NCBI GenBank assembly: GCA_963920635.1
Contig: OY987299.1
Location: 21,716,901-21,780,900, forward strand
DNA: 64,000 bases
Direction of reading: 5' to 3'
Origin: Pseudeuparius sepicola
Lineage: Eukaryota; Arthropoda; Insecta; Coleoptera; Anthribidae
In this document: positions 42,329 through 50,268 of the stretch, piece by piece
Position numbering within the stretch: the stretch's first letter is position 1
Layout of the letters: each line of letters starts with the position of its first letter
Translations under genes and position numbers: made by a program
Notes under the pieces: generated by a model
Told to the model about the DNA's origin: nothing
The model's database searches: none
Seen by the model: the letters and a program-made list of their open reading frames with translations, nothing else

Positions 42329-42361
42329 TGAAGAAATTTTAGTTGAGAGCCAATATATATA
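42329..42361 (-). promoter_or_regulatory. TATA box and initiator of the coiled-coil gene
   Basis: On the minus strand TATATATA starts at 42361 and TTCAGTT gives a start A at 42329, 32 bases on. The leader to the ATG at 42282 is about 47 bases. Confidence 0.7.
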
Positions 42362-42576
42362 GGGTAAAAATTGTTGAGCTTGAGGGGGTACTCAAGAACC
42401 AGTGGGCGTGTTGAAAAGCCAATCCACATAGTGCATACGCTTTCCTCGTCTAAACGCGCAGGCGTCTTTCCCACAAAGGGGTTGGGCTTATCTCCTTAAA
42501 GGTTTGCTGCGCATCTGCAAGTGGGTGGAGCTAACCAGAATTCCCACTCCTCGGGCATGCAAAATCGTTGATTCCA

Positions 42577-42920
42577 ATGTTTACAAAACGCAGATGGTTA
42601 ACCCTGAGAATGTTTTTGAGACAAAATTTCAGCTCGTCAATTGAATGTTTAAAAACACAGATGGTCAACCCTGAGAATGTTGATGTGATCTCTCACGTCG
42701 GCCCGCTTTTATAAGATGTTTAGTCTGAAAGAATTTCGATGTTTAAAAAACACAGATGGCTAACCCTGAGAATGTTGATGTGATCTCTCACGTCGGCTCG
42801 CTTTTATAAGATGTTTAGTCTGAAATAATTTCGATGTTTAAAAAACACAGATGGCTAACCCTGAGAATGTTGATGTGATCTCTCACGTCGACCGCTTTTA
42901 TAAGATGTTTAGTTATTTTC
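42577..42920. repeat. ~95-bp tandem repeats in Polinton intergenic region
   Basis: Units starting ATGTTTAAAAAACACAGATGG occur at 42645, 42739 and 42834 (spacing 94-95), with a diverged start at about 42577. Each includes TAACCCTGAGAATGTTGATG, ATCTCTCACGTCGG and CTTTTATAAGATG. They lie in the 0.8-kb gap upstream of the coiled-coil gene and may be a regulatory or replication-related array. Confidence 0.85.
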
Positions 42921-43095
42921 AAGGAATGACCGCCAGAATACCGGTGAAAATATTGCTGACAAAAATGAAACTACTTTTATTTTCATAACTTTATTATGTG
43001 TTAAGACTACACAAATACTATAGCTCCATAACTGATGTTAGCTTTTTAATCCATTGATTTTCCACCAACTTATGGATTAATTTAATCATCCATTT

Positions 43096-43440
43096 TCAAA
43101 TCAAGAGTGAGGAACATGTGGCAATAAAATAAACCACGCTTTCTAGGGATTGACCTGTTGTAACTTGCTGCAGCTCATTTAACATTTTAGAAATTGGTGT
43201 AACCCACTCTGTGTCAGCAACTGTACCATTTTCAAATATCATTCGAAGTTTATACTGTTTGATATTACTTGGTATCTTTGTCATTACAATTTCATCAGTG
43301 GTAGTTGTAGGAGTTAATGAAATGCAATTTAATGAATCATCCATACAAATAGCAACATCGTTTACTTCAAACGGTTTATAGACGTATATTATGTTATTGA
43401 TAATCAGAGAATGAAGTAACAGGTATTCTGCACTCAACAT
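43096..43440 (-). CDS. Polinton unknown protein (114 aa)
   Basis: The ATG at 43440 begins MLSAEYLLLHSLIINNIIYV. A Thr-rich segment (SLTPTTTTDEIVMTKIPSN) sits mid-protein, then a beta-like KQYKLRMIFENGTVADTEWV and a hydrophobic C-terminus (ESVVYFIATCSSLLI) that could be a membrane or buried segment. No family recognised. It has a clear TATA/initiator promoter and a short leader, supporting expression. Confidence 0.5.
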   Translation of the reverse strand: MLSAEYLLLHSLIINNIIYVYKPFEVNDVAICMDDSLNCISLTPTTTTDEIVMTKIPSNIKQYKLRMIFENGTVADTEWVTPISKMLNELQQVTTGQSLESVVYFIATCSSLLI

Positions 43441-43454
43441 TATTTTCAAAAGTG

Positions 43455-43485
43455 TGACCTACTTAAATTTTCTCTCTCTTTTATA
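43455..43485 (-). promoter_or_regulatory. TATA box and initiator of the 114-aa gene
   Basis: Minus-strand TATAAAAG starts at 43485 and GTCACAC gives a start A at 43455, 30 bases on. The leader is about 15 bases. Confidence 0.6.
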
Positions 43486-43542
43486 GGAATCAAACAACAA
43501 AATGCAAATAAAGGCCTTTATTTAAGTAAAAACTTACAACTT

Positions 43543-44025
43543 TTAGTAATCGATTAAGTATTTTTCTAACCAAGAATATAATTTTTCACAATTCCTAAAG
43601 CTACACATCCATTTTTTATTTTCATTGTGGTGGAGGCACATCGGAATGTCTTTTTCAAATAGCGGCACCTCTATCCAATTGTTTTGCAAATTTCCAACAT
43701 CAACCACTTTATTGTTGATTATTTCACGTAGAAAACGTTCTTTTTGATGCCCCTTCACGTAAACTATGTGGACATCTAGTAGAGTAGTTTGCAGTATTTC
43801 AACCAATTTATTGTACTCAACATGTCCGCTTGAATATTTTATCCCCAGAAAATTTTCTTCTATAACTCGCACGTGCCTCTTATTTAAATTGTTAAGAGAC
43901 ATAAAACTTTTTGGTGGGGCTATAACCATATGCATCACTTGTCCATTAATTTTAATTGTCAATTCCTTGGGATAAAACTCATTCTCCACCATGAAACCTT
44001 GAATGTCTATTAGAGCAATCTTCAA
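43543..44025 (-). CDS. Polinton nuclease-like protein (RNase H-fold-like family)
   Basis: About 160 residues. The start ALIDIQGFMVENEFYPKELT, with the invariant-looking DIQGF and PKEL, then MVIAPPKSF, LNKRHVRVIEENFLGIKY, HIVYVKGHQKERFL and a C-terminal CLHH....WMCSFRNCEKLY cluster, matches a protein set I know from arthropod Polintons and related viruses. Its D..GF / D.G / C-H layout suggests an RNase H-fold 3'-5' exonuclease-like domain with a zinc-binding end; the activity is not established. At the expected start (44025) the codon is TTG, and the first ATG is codon 12 within the DIQGF strand, so the start has been lost or lies in another exon. Confidence 0.5.
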   Translation of the reverse strand: MKIALIDIQGFMVENEFYPKELTIKINGQVMHMVIAPPKSFMSLNNLNKRHVRVIEENFLGIKYSSGHVEYNKLVEILQTTLLDVHIVYVKGHQKERFLREIINNKVVDVGNLQNNWIEVPLFEKDIPMCLHHNENKKWMCSFRNCEKLYSWLEKYLIDY

Positions 44026-44049
44026 CTTAACTTAGTTCTCGAATAAAAC

Positions 44050-44082
44050 TGTTGGTATGGTGCTGATGTCCCTGCATTTATA
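44050..44082 (-). promoter_or_regulatory. TATA box and initiator of the nuclease-like gene
   Basis: Minus-strand TATAAAT starts at 44082 and ACAGTTT gives a start A at 44050, 32 bases on and 25 bases before the expected first codon. Confidence 0.6.
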
Positions 44083-44094
44083 TCCGGGATCTGT

Positions 44095-45321
44095 TTACAT
44101 CATATAGCTTCTTACAGTTTCGCTCAAGGGCAAATACTCCACAACTCTATCATGAATAATGATGCAATATGCACGGGTCTTATCTGGAAATCCTTGAGAG
44201 CTCTCAATATCCAATTTAACATCAACAGTGCTCATTTTAATTGTTTCATTGCGACGTGAGCAGTCGATAACGAACAGCGTCGCCCGGTCTTTGAAGTCAG
44301 CATAATTAAGTAGTGGACTCTTATCGCGTGTATTCATAAAGCTTGGGTAGAAGTCTCTGTAATTATTGTAAACTTCCAAGTAATCCCTATTGAAATCTTG
44401 CCGCAAGCGTTCAAACGGAAAGTATTCACCGTTTATTATAAGGCGTACGTCGGAAATATTTACATGATCAAAGTATGTCGGGTCGGTTTTTGAATTTTCT
44501 TTGCGGTCGGTCTGAAAGCCAACAATAACAAACCTTGGGCTTTCTACTGTGGCAGAGGTTTTAACGGACCATATTTCTTTGGTTGCATTTACGGTCAGAT
44601 TAGGTAATTCATGTAACTCCCATTTGCGAAACGGTATCAAGATGGGTTTACTACTCTTAAGGGCTTGCAATAAGTTATACTTAATTTTATCGTTTGGTAT
44701 TATATGTTTTACTTTCAGTTCGATGTTAGTAATGGCTACTTCAACCGTTAGATCTGGAGTTGTACCAGGTGTTTGTTCCAGCAATATAGAGTTTTTGTCA
44801 TTTCGAGCTCTAGTTAACCGTATTGTTTGTTTACCAGAAATTGCATGTTGGTAATCGTTAAAGATGCCAAACAGGTGTTTAAGTGGAACTCTAACACTAA
44901 ACGTTGAATCTCTATTCAAAATAGTTTTTTTCCCGGGGTACAACCAACTTGAGGTGCGCTTTTCATCAATGGGGTTGTAGCAAAGATACGCTCTGATACT
45001 GCTTAAAATGCCGGGGTCCCTCACAGAATCTACTTCTTGTCCATTAAGTTCGTAAGATATAGAGTCGAAGAAGAAAGCTGCGGCATTATTAACTAATTCA
45101 CAAGTGCCTTCTCCTTGTGTGGGTTTTATTTCTCCTTTAATAAAAATTGCGGCGTCATACATTAACAACCAAGCATCTCCCTGGTTAATTGTTATTTCAA
45201 TGATGTCATTATTCATAAAAGACTTGACGAAAGGATAGTAAGTACGGCTTTCTATGCGTTGGATTGACTCATCATACTTTGGACTTTGATACACGTCGAA
45301 TACATTTGGTGCCAACGACAT
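44095..45321 (-). CDS. Major capsid protein candidate (double jelly-roll type)
   Basis: 408 residues from ATG 45321 (MSLAPNVFDVYQSPKYDESI), uninterrupted. It is rich in beta-type segments: SRTYYPFVKSFMNNDIIEIT, then ITINQGDAWLLMYDAAIFIKG (about 44-64), AAFFFDSISYELNGQEVD, VRVPLKHLFGIF, and a second set beginning PILIPFRKWEL (about 226). Length, position among the protease, penton-like and PLA2-like genes, and the N..DEI-I.I.Q.D..L....-L-IEG-type opening agree with the hexon-like major capsid proteins of Polintons/adintoviruses. This call rests on that resemblance and on context; a structure prediction showing two stacked jelly rolls would settle it. Confidence 0.65.
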   Translation of the reverse strand: MSLAPNVFDVYQSPKYDESIQRIESRTYYPFVKSFMNNDIIEITINQGDAWLLMYDAAIFIKGEIKPTQGEGTCELVNNAAAFFFDSISYELNGQEVDSVRDPGILSSIRAYLCYNPIDEKRTSSWLYPGKKTILNRDSTFSVRVPLKHLFGIFNDYQHAISGKQTIRLTRARNDKNSILLEQTPGTTPDLTVEVAITNIELKVKHIIPNDKIKYNLLQALKSSKPILIPFRKWELHELPNLTVNATKEIWSVKTSATVESPRFVIVGFQTDRKENSKTDPTYFDHVNISDVRLIINGEYFPFERLRQDFNRDYLEVYNNYRDFYPSFMNTRDKSPLLNYADFKDRATLFVIDCSRRNETIKMSTVDVKLDIESSQGFPDKTRAYCIIIHDRVVEYLPLSETVRSYMM

Positions 45322-45431
45322 TATATCCGAGTGACTTTAAAATATTTATGCTTTTAGGTGTAGGCGTCAGGTTGCGAGGTTGACGCTTGTGAGGTTCAGA
45401 CGAGAGTGTGTTTATAAAGTGGTTTGACTCA

Positions 45432-45439
45432 CTTTTATA
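45432..45439 (-). promoter_or_regulatory. TATA box upstream of the major capsid candidate
   Basis: Minus-strand TATAAAAG lies about 115 bases before the ATG at 45321, embedded in a CTCACTTTTATATGTGAG near-palindrome. No second clean TATA sits closer, so the leader may be longer than for other genes of the element. Confidence 0.4.
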
Positions 45440-45468
45440 TGTGAGACCCTCACCGAAAACGAGACCCA

Positions 45469-46159
45469 TTACAAAGGTTTTACTTCTAATCTCACAATTA
45501 TTTCTTCTCCACGGAAATTTACTAACTGAAAATTTTGATCCAAAATCGATAAGGTTATATTACTTATTTCCCGTTTAGTGACAGGTAAGTAAAGTAGGTT
45601 TCTGGGGGTTTCGTCTATGGCGTCCCCCGGATTACATTCAGGAGAAAACTCGTAAATAGTATGAGTAGGTCTGTTGTTATAGTACGCTCCAGAGGTTAAA
45701 TTGCTATCAATATGTATTGTTCTGGTTTTGACGATATTCACCGGTAAATCTGATGAGTGGACACTTAGTGGGGGTAGTAAACGATTGGAATATCCGAGCA
45801 ATGTGGCAATCGAATCTTTTGGTCGAAAATCAATCGTATATTTATCGCTGTATATTTCACACTGTAGAGTATTAGTATTGGCTTTCAATGAAAAATCGGG
45901 TATTTCGTTAAGATTTCTTAAAATTTTAATTATCGCTGTCTCTATGGCAGCAATTTCGTAAGATCCTGTGGGTATTTCTAAAACTTTGATCGATTAAATA
46001 AAATTTATTATTCGGTGCCTCAATATTCGGTATCGTATTATATGAATAAAACCCGAGCAACGCTAGCCCGTATTGTAAAGTTGGGTCTAAATAAATGGAA
46101 TTATTGTAATCAACCGAGAGCACAGAGTTGTAGCCTTTCAACGTGAATAACAACGACAT
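45469..46159 (-). pseudogene. Minor capsid (penton-like) candidate, split by a one-base shift
   Basis: The gene starts at ATG 46159 (MSLLFTLKGYNSVLSVDYNN) and reads to about 45990. A one-base shift next to AGTTTTAGAAATACC (about 45975-45990) changes frame, and the rest of the protein runs to the stop at 45469. The C-terminal part includes RLLPPLSVHSSDLPVNIVKT, a PTHTIYEFSPECNPGDAIDE block and NFRGEEIIVRLEVKPL. These match the single-jelly-roll minor capsid/penton-like proteins next to the hexon-like gene in adintovirus-type Polintons. About 229 codons in all. The break may be mutation or sequence error; nothing else in the frame is disrupted. Confidence 0.6.
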
Positions 46160-46179
46160 GACTAATACTTTTAAGTCGG

Positions 46180-46544
46180 TCAGCTCTTTTTATAAAGAAA
46201 TTCTAGACAAAGATGTCCACAATTTATTTCATTAAATTTTTGATATGCATCGTTCGTATATACAATCTTAACTTTTCCTAAATATTTAACAAGTTCCGTC
46301 GGTGGTTTTAAGTTACCGAAACTATCAAAGTATTCAACAATATTATTATCTTTCTTATATGCTACCCAGTGAGTGCCTCTATTGTTTTTAACATCTAAAT
46401 TAATAATTGCCGATTCATAAGCATGTGGTTTGCTTGGAAGTGCATCTCTCATGAATACACCTCTAAAATATGACAACTTTAATTTCCCGGCAAATTTTTC
46501 GAGGTCAACGTTAGTTAATGGTCTCTTGGGTAGCTTCACTGGGA
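46180..46544 (-). CDS. Adenain/Ulp1-like cysteine protease, in the -1 frame of the PLA2-like gene
   Basis: The frame reaches the stop at 46180 and has no ATG before Met30 (counting from the GTG at 46539), which falls inside the conserved YFRGVFMRD block. The catalytic set is complete: His57 (GTHWVAY), Asp72 (EYFDSFG), Gln100 and Cys107 (NCGHLCLEFL), with the Q-x6-C spacing of adenovirus protease. Such enzymes mature capsid proteins. Upstream, the frame joins the PLA2-like gene in -1 register exactly at A AAA AAC (46551-46545), so a frameshift fusion is likely. A splice into CTCCCAG|TG is an alternative. Confidence 0.85.
46186..46194 (-). promoter_or_regulatory. TATA box for the minor capsid candidate, inside the protease stop region
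   Basis: Minus-strand TATAAAAAG is formed by the last codons of the protease (Tyr-Lys-Lys) and lies 35 bases before the ATG at 46159. A TTAGTC initiator-like sequence directly precedes that ATG, which would leave a leader of only a few bases. Confidence 0.5.
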
Positions 46545-47309
46545 GTTTTTTTGTTTCCTTAAAAATAAACCAAAGCCTCGCTTGTTTTTTCTCAAGTAAA
46601 GCCCCGATCCGATTGCTTCCATCGCTTTGTTATGACGTTTTTGTTCTTCCATCTTTTTCTGCATATCTTTCGCAGCGATAACTGTTTTAGCAATTGCGCT
46701 AGCACCACCTGCCACCGATCCAAGAGCTCCCAAAGCACCTAGGATTGGAATCAAAGGAAGAATCCCACCGCTCGCCTCAAAAGGAATTATTCTGGGGATT
46801 CGCACTTTATTCTTTCCACCTACTTTTTTAACTGCTAAACGTGCCGCTTTAATTGCAGCTAGTGTGGTTTTCTTAATTCCTTTTTCATTATTAAGTTGAT
46901 TTCCGTTAAATGATTTTTTCAATGATTTTTCAACCTTTTTCACTATATCGCGTTTGAACGATTTTTTTAAACCCATACCTAACTTGCGTTTAGTTTTCAT
47001 TGTTGTAGTAACAAACCAAGCAGCTGCCTTTTCACCTAGTTTTGCGTCCTTAGACTTAACTCTTTGCCAAGCTTTATTTTCTAACACTCGATCGGCTTTA
47101 TGTCGATCCTCTAAAGAGGAAGATTTCGAATATTCTATGTCGTGTTCCTTGCATGCAGCGTCGAGAGGGTTTATGCCAGGGTCTCCCCTAGCTAATCTCT
47201 TGTTTGGCTTAGTTCCAGGTCCGCAATATTGGTATCCAGGAACGTGCAATTCAACTGGTAGATTACTGATAAGGGTATTAACCAAACCGTCTCCTGTGAA
47301 TGATAACAT
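46536..47309 (-). CDS. Phospholipase A2-like protein with basic/hydrophobic C-terminal region
   Basis: 257 residues from ATG 47309 (MLSFTGDGLVNTLISNLPVE). A PLA2-like core lies at residues ~24-65: PGYQYCGPGTKPNKRLARGD carries the YCGPG calcium loop, and LDAACKEHDIEYSK carries the His-Asp pair, as in parvovirus-type and Polinton PLA2 domains that hydrolyse membrane lipid. Next come a very basic middle (TKRKLGMGLKKSFKRDIVKK), an Ala/Gly/Ile-rich hydrophobic stretch (GGILPLIPILGALGALGSVA, about 182-201) and a C-terminal GLYLRKNKRGFGLFLRK repeat. The latter part resembles membrane-active or core minor virion proteins. The stop is preceded by a slippery A AAA AAC leading into the protease frame. 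Confidence 0.8.
   Translation of the reverse strand: MLSFTGDGLVNTLISNLPVELHVPGYQYCGPGTKPNKRLARGDPGINPLDAACKEHDIEYSKSSSLEDRHKADRVLENKAWQRVKSKDAKLGEKAAAWFVTTTMKTKRKLGMGLKKSFKRDIVKKVEKSLKKSFNGNQLNNEKGIKKTTLAAIKAARLAVKKVGGKNKVRIPRIIPFEASGGILPLIPILGALGALGSVAGGASAIAKTVIAAKDMQKKMEEQKRHNKAMEAIGSGLYLRKNKRGFGLFLRKQKNSQ
46545..46551 (-). promoter_or_regulatory. Slippery heptamer A AAA AAC (candidate -1 frameshift site)
   Basis: Read on the minus strand in the PLA2-like frame the codons are CAA AAA AAC TCC CAG TGA. The heptamer A AAA AAC is therefore in the exact X XXY YYZ register, and the zero-frame stop follows six bases later. Shifting -1 enters the protease frame at CTC CCA GTG. I could not find an obvious downstream stem or pseudoknot by eye. 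Confidence 0.6.
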
Positions 47310-47314
47310 TAGAC

Positions 47315-47348
47315 TGAATGCAGGTCTTTACATGAAAATATATTTATA
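47315..47348 (-). promoter_or_regulatory. TATA box and initiator of the PLA2-like gene
   Basis: Minus-strand TATAAATA starts at 47348 and TTCAGTC gives a start A at 47315, 33 bases on. The leader to the ATG at 47309 is only six bases. Confidence 0.7.
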
Positions 47349-47349
47349 A

Positions 47350-47838
47350 GTTCCAATTTATTTTCCTTGAATTTATTCAACTGTTTACCGCAAATATTTA
47401 TATCCGAGCGCGTTAAGATTTCACTTAAACGAACCTCGGGAAAGTGTGTTTATATAAATGCTGTATAAAGAATAATTTCGTATAATGAAACGACTTTATT
47501 GCAGACCCGCTTTAATTCACCGCCAAACATCGAATCATCGAGGTCTGCGCTGGATAACTCTTAATTTTAATTTAAATAAAGTTTAAAACACTGGCACGTA
47601 GCCTGTAAATATTTAAGGTAGTATAATTTTCAATTTAGACCTTGCAACTGATGACTCATAACCGCTATTTATGATTATGATTATTTCACGTTTTAAACAG
47701 AGTACGTTGCTGTCTTTTATTGCTATCGAATTATGGATCGCTTGATCCAGTTGTGAGTCATACCATTGTTGTTTATTTACAGCAAATAAAGATTGAAATT
47801 TGAATTATTTGTTTTATTTACAACAGTTTATCATTTCT
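47350..47838. other. Polinton spacer between PLA2-like promoter and right terminal repeat
   Basis: No gene is supported. A short segment near 47765-47805 (GCAAATAAAGATTGAAATTT) is the inverted partner of 30066-30085, showing that the terminal-repeat homology decays gradually inward. Confidence 0.5.
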
Positions 47839-48753
47839 CATAATAAAAGACTGGCTGATGTTTAAACCTTTATTAAAAATAATGAGATATTTTCAAACAC
47901 AGGCATGACGCTTTTATATTCCTTTATTAAGTACGTTTTATGACTAATACAAGATTATAACACAAATTACTATTTGAAGAATTCCATGTTAATTTTCTAT
48001 TCCCCCAATGACCATATTTCAAACTGATTGACCTTGTTTTTTCCCATATCCAGTTGTCCTTTGTAAACCAACGCGTATTTTTCACTGGAAAAATGTTCGA
48101 GGCACGGTTTGAACGCCTGTGTCACTCTGTTCGGCAGGAAAACGACACTCTCCTCCAACTCCAGCAAAATGGTCTCCCCGAACGTCGTTTGCACCACCTT
48201 GCCCGAGAGAATTTTCATCGGCACGCCTTCATCCAATTCCACTAACTTTACCGTCGGTTTCTGAGACAAGCAACCAACTTTGTTGATGGTTTCCAAATCC
48301 ATTTTGCTGCAAGCCATCTTCGGCTACTGAACTCCAAACAGCAAACTCTGTCTTTTATCAAAGCTAGAGGGGTGGGGCAATGGAAATGCCTTTGAAACCC
48401 CGCCCAAATTCCCAGAAGCCACTCTGGTACACTTTAACCTCTAAGCCTCCTTGAAGCAACCTTGAAGCGATTCTCGGAAATTAACCTTGAAGCTATTCTA
48501 ACCACGCCCCCCTTCAATTCCCAGAAATTAACCTTGAAGCAATTCTCGGAAATTAACCTTGAAGCTATTCTAGGAAACCACACCACTTGACCTTGTACAT
48601 CAATTCCCAGAAATTAACCTTGAAGCGGTTCTCGGAAATTAACCTTGACGCTATTCTAACCACGCCCCTTGACCTTGAACACCCCATCGCGACTTCGCAA
48701 CAACGACGACCTTGGCGGCCATTTTGGGCCAGAACCCGCTTTGACTCACTACT
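47839..48753 (-). repeat. Polinton right terminal inverted repeat
   Basis: Reverse complement of 29121-30034 with very few differences. It ends GACTCACTACT at 48753, followed directly by the CAAGAG target duplication. It holds the second copy of the small gene, its promoter and the TCAAGGTTAATTTC array. Confidence 0.95.
47997..48317 (-). CDS. Terminal-repeat-encoded small protein (right copy)
   Basis: The 106-residue translation is identical to the left-repeat gene at 29556-29876, with the same T-x-F-G-E and FLPNRV core and no changes. Its own copy of the promoter (GATAAAAG and TTCAGTA, inverted) lies at about 48325-48359. Having the gene in both repeats doubles its dosage and makes it part of the sequence kept identical by replication or gene conversion. 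Confidence 0.55.
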   Translation of the reverse strand: MACSKMDLETINKVGCLSQKPTVKLVELDEGVPMKILSGKVVQTTFGETILLELEESVVFLPNRVTQAFKPCLEHFSSEKYALVYKGQLDMGKNKVNQFEIWSLGE

Positions 48754-48759
48754 CAAGAG

Positions 48760-48969
48760 CAAGCGATTCGTCGAAACTGGTGACTTTAAAAAGGCGCGTG
48801 CGGTGTTCGCCGTGTTGCGTAACGTTGCGTTGTCAGAATGTTAGATCTATTCTGTTTACGAGAAGCATAAGATCTTCGCACATCCCTTACATTTTAGGGA
48901 GGGCTAATAGAAATGAAGGGGGGGCTAAGCCCCCTAGCCCCCCCCCCCAGTTACGTCTATGCCTGGCAA
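48760..48969. other. Right flank of the Polinton with a poly-G transposon end
   Basis: At 48917-48962 a GGGGGGGCTAAGCCCCC palindromic core is followed by a C run and AGTTACGTCTATGCC, the inverse of the TTAGCTACGTCAATG type at about 1940. This probably marks the terminus of an old DNA transposon. Confidence 0.4.
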
Positions 48970-49250
48970 GTGCTGTCGGCGGCACACCGGCCACCTGAAA
49001 AAATCCGCTCGGACGTCAGGCCGGGAGGCGTCGGCGCGGGGCCGACGAAATATGCCGCCGGCGGGCGGCGGGTCCCCGGGGGGCCCCGGGTTAAGCGCCC
49101 GATTTGTCGCCGGCGGTCATTAAAGCCGTCCCCGGGCGCTCGTCAGCCGGATTGCGCCCTAAACGTAATCCAATCGGCGACGCCCCCACGGCCCCCGGTG
49201 CGGACGGGAGCGCTCGCTTTGCGTCTCGATTTCTTCCCGGAGAAATAGGA
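48970..49250. other. CpG-rich island
   Basis: Dense CpG and GC (CGGCGCGGGGCCGACG, GCCGCCGGCGGGCGGCGGG), with embedded AT cores (GCGGTCATTAAAGCCG, CGTAATCCAATCGG). No domain in the open frames. It resembles the islands at about 13.7, 16.8, 23.6 and 61.6 kb. Confidence 0.4.
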
Positions 49251-49688
49251 CGAAATAAAACGTGCGGATATTGGAATAATGTCATTGTATAACTCGCACG
49301 GAATGCCTTTAGTTCCACATTCGCGGTCTTTCAAAGTAAGTAAGTAAAAAGATACACAAGAAAATCGCAAATATTGTAAATTAAAATGGAAGGAACTATA
49401 GTTAAACCTTTCATACATTAAAATTTGTCAAATTCCATAGAAGCATACGTTGAAACCGCCTTTATTACGTTATTACGGCTGCAAAATGAATTGAACAAAA
49501 AGCGAATCTTACTAGCCATTAGCTGCCTTTACGTAATATTTTTTTAGTAGTATACATCCATTTAAACCGTTTGACCATGTAGAGAGTATATTTCTTTACT
49601 TGAAACGAGTAGGTTCCCTCAGATAATATGGACCGATCATTGTTATATTTAAAGAAGTTGTGGATAATTTTTAATTTTCTAATAGGTA

Positions 49689-50268
49689 CAGGGTTATTCA
49701 CTGAGAATTGACCCCCCACCTAACCTTTTTGTTTTTTAAGATAAAAGGGTGATTCAAAAAACAAAATCAATGGTTCGGCGAATACTTTTTTATGCCTTGA
49801 CCGTTGAGTGTACAGGGTGTTCCAAAAAAGAAGGACCAATGGCAACTTAATTTTTGAAAACATTTCGGAGTTTCACTATATTACTCTCTTGTTTAAAACA
49901 AATATTTTTCGTTATTACATTGATCATCTATCTTTATCACGAGATCCACAAATTCGAGTTAAATATAGGTACCATTTAGTAAAAAATTTGAATACGGAAT
50001 TTTTGAAAAACGGAAAAAGATAATGCCACAAACTTTAATATAATTTTGATTGCCTTGATGAGCAGATTTCAAAAATCCAATAATATAGAGGGTGATCCAT
50101 TTAAAAAATTAAGTTGCCATTGGTCCTACTTTTTTGGAACACCCTTTACACTAAACGGTCATGGCATAAAAAAGTATTCGCCGAACCATTCATATTGTTT
50201 TTTGAATCACCCTTTTATCTTAAAGAACAAAAAAGTTAGGTGGGGTCAATTCTCAGTGAATAACCCTG
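49689..50268. mobile_element. TA-flanked hairpin MITE (CAGGGTTATTCACTGAG ends)
   Basis: The arms of about 170 bp are inverted copies: CAGGGTTATTCACTGAGAAT at 49689 and its complement ending at 50268. TA lies at 49687-49688 and 50269-50270. The centre is itself an inserted smaller MITE. No coding. Confidence 0.8.
49813..50146. mobile_element. Nested smaller MITE (CAGGGTGTTCCAAAAAAG ends)
   Basis: Within the larger hairpin, CAGGGTGTTCCAAAAAAG (49813) pairs with CTTTTTTGGAACACCCTT (ending about 50146), with TA just outside on both sides. Both arms also share GGACCAATGGCAACTTAATT. It is likely a second insertion into the first MITE. Confidence 0.65.

Larger units (their letters stand above)
29121..48753. 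mobile_element. Maverick/Polinton, full length (19.6 kb)
   Basis: The termini start 5'-AGTAGTGAGTC, and the two ends are inverted copies of about 914 bp. The 6-bp sequence CAAGAG lies at 29115-29120 and again at 48754-48759, the expected Polinton target duplication. Inside are the diagnostic genes: protein-primed DNA polymerase B, retroviral-type integrase, packaging ATPase, adenain-like protease, and major and minor capsid candidates. Size, ends, duplication and gene set all fit a Polinton/adintovirus-like element. By eye the terminal repeats differ by only about half a dozen substitutions and a one-base indel, indicating a young insertion, although several genes carry single-base breaks. 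Confidence 0.95.

Noticed and set aside
29556..48317. CRISPR-like or bacterial gene content
   Set aside because: No direct-repeat/spacer array. Promoters, introns and transposon families are all eukaryotic.
48565..48998. Open frames running across the right Polinton end
   Set aside because: They read through terminal-repeat iterons into flanking DNA and have no conserved content.
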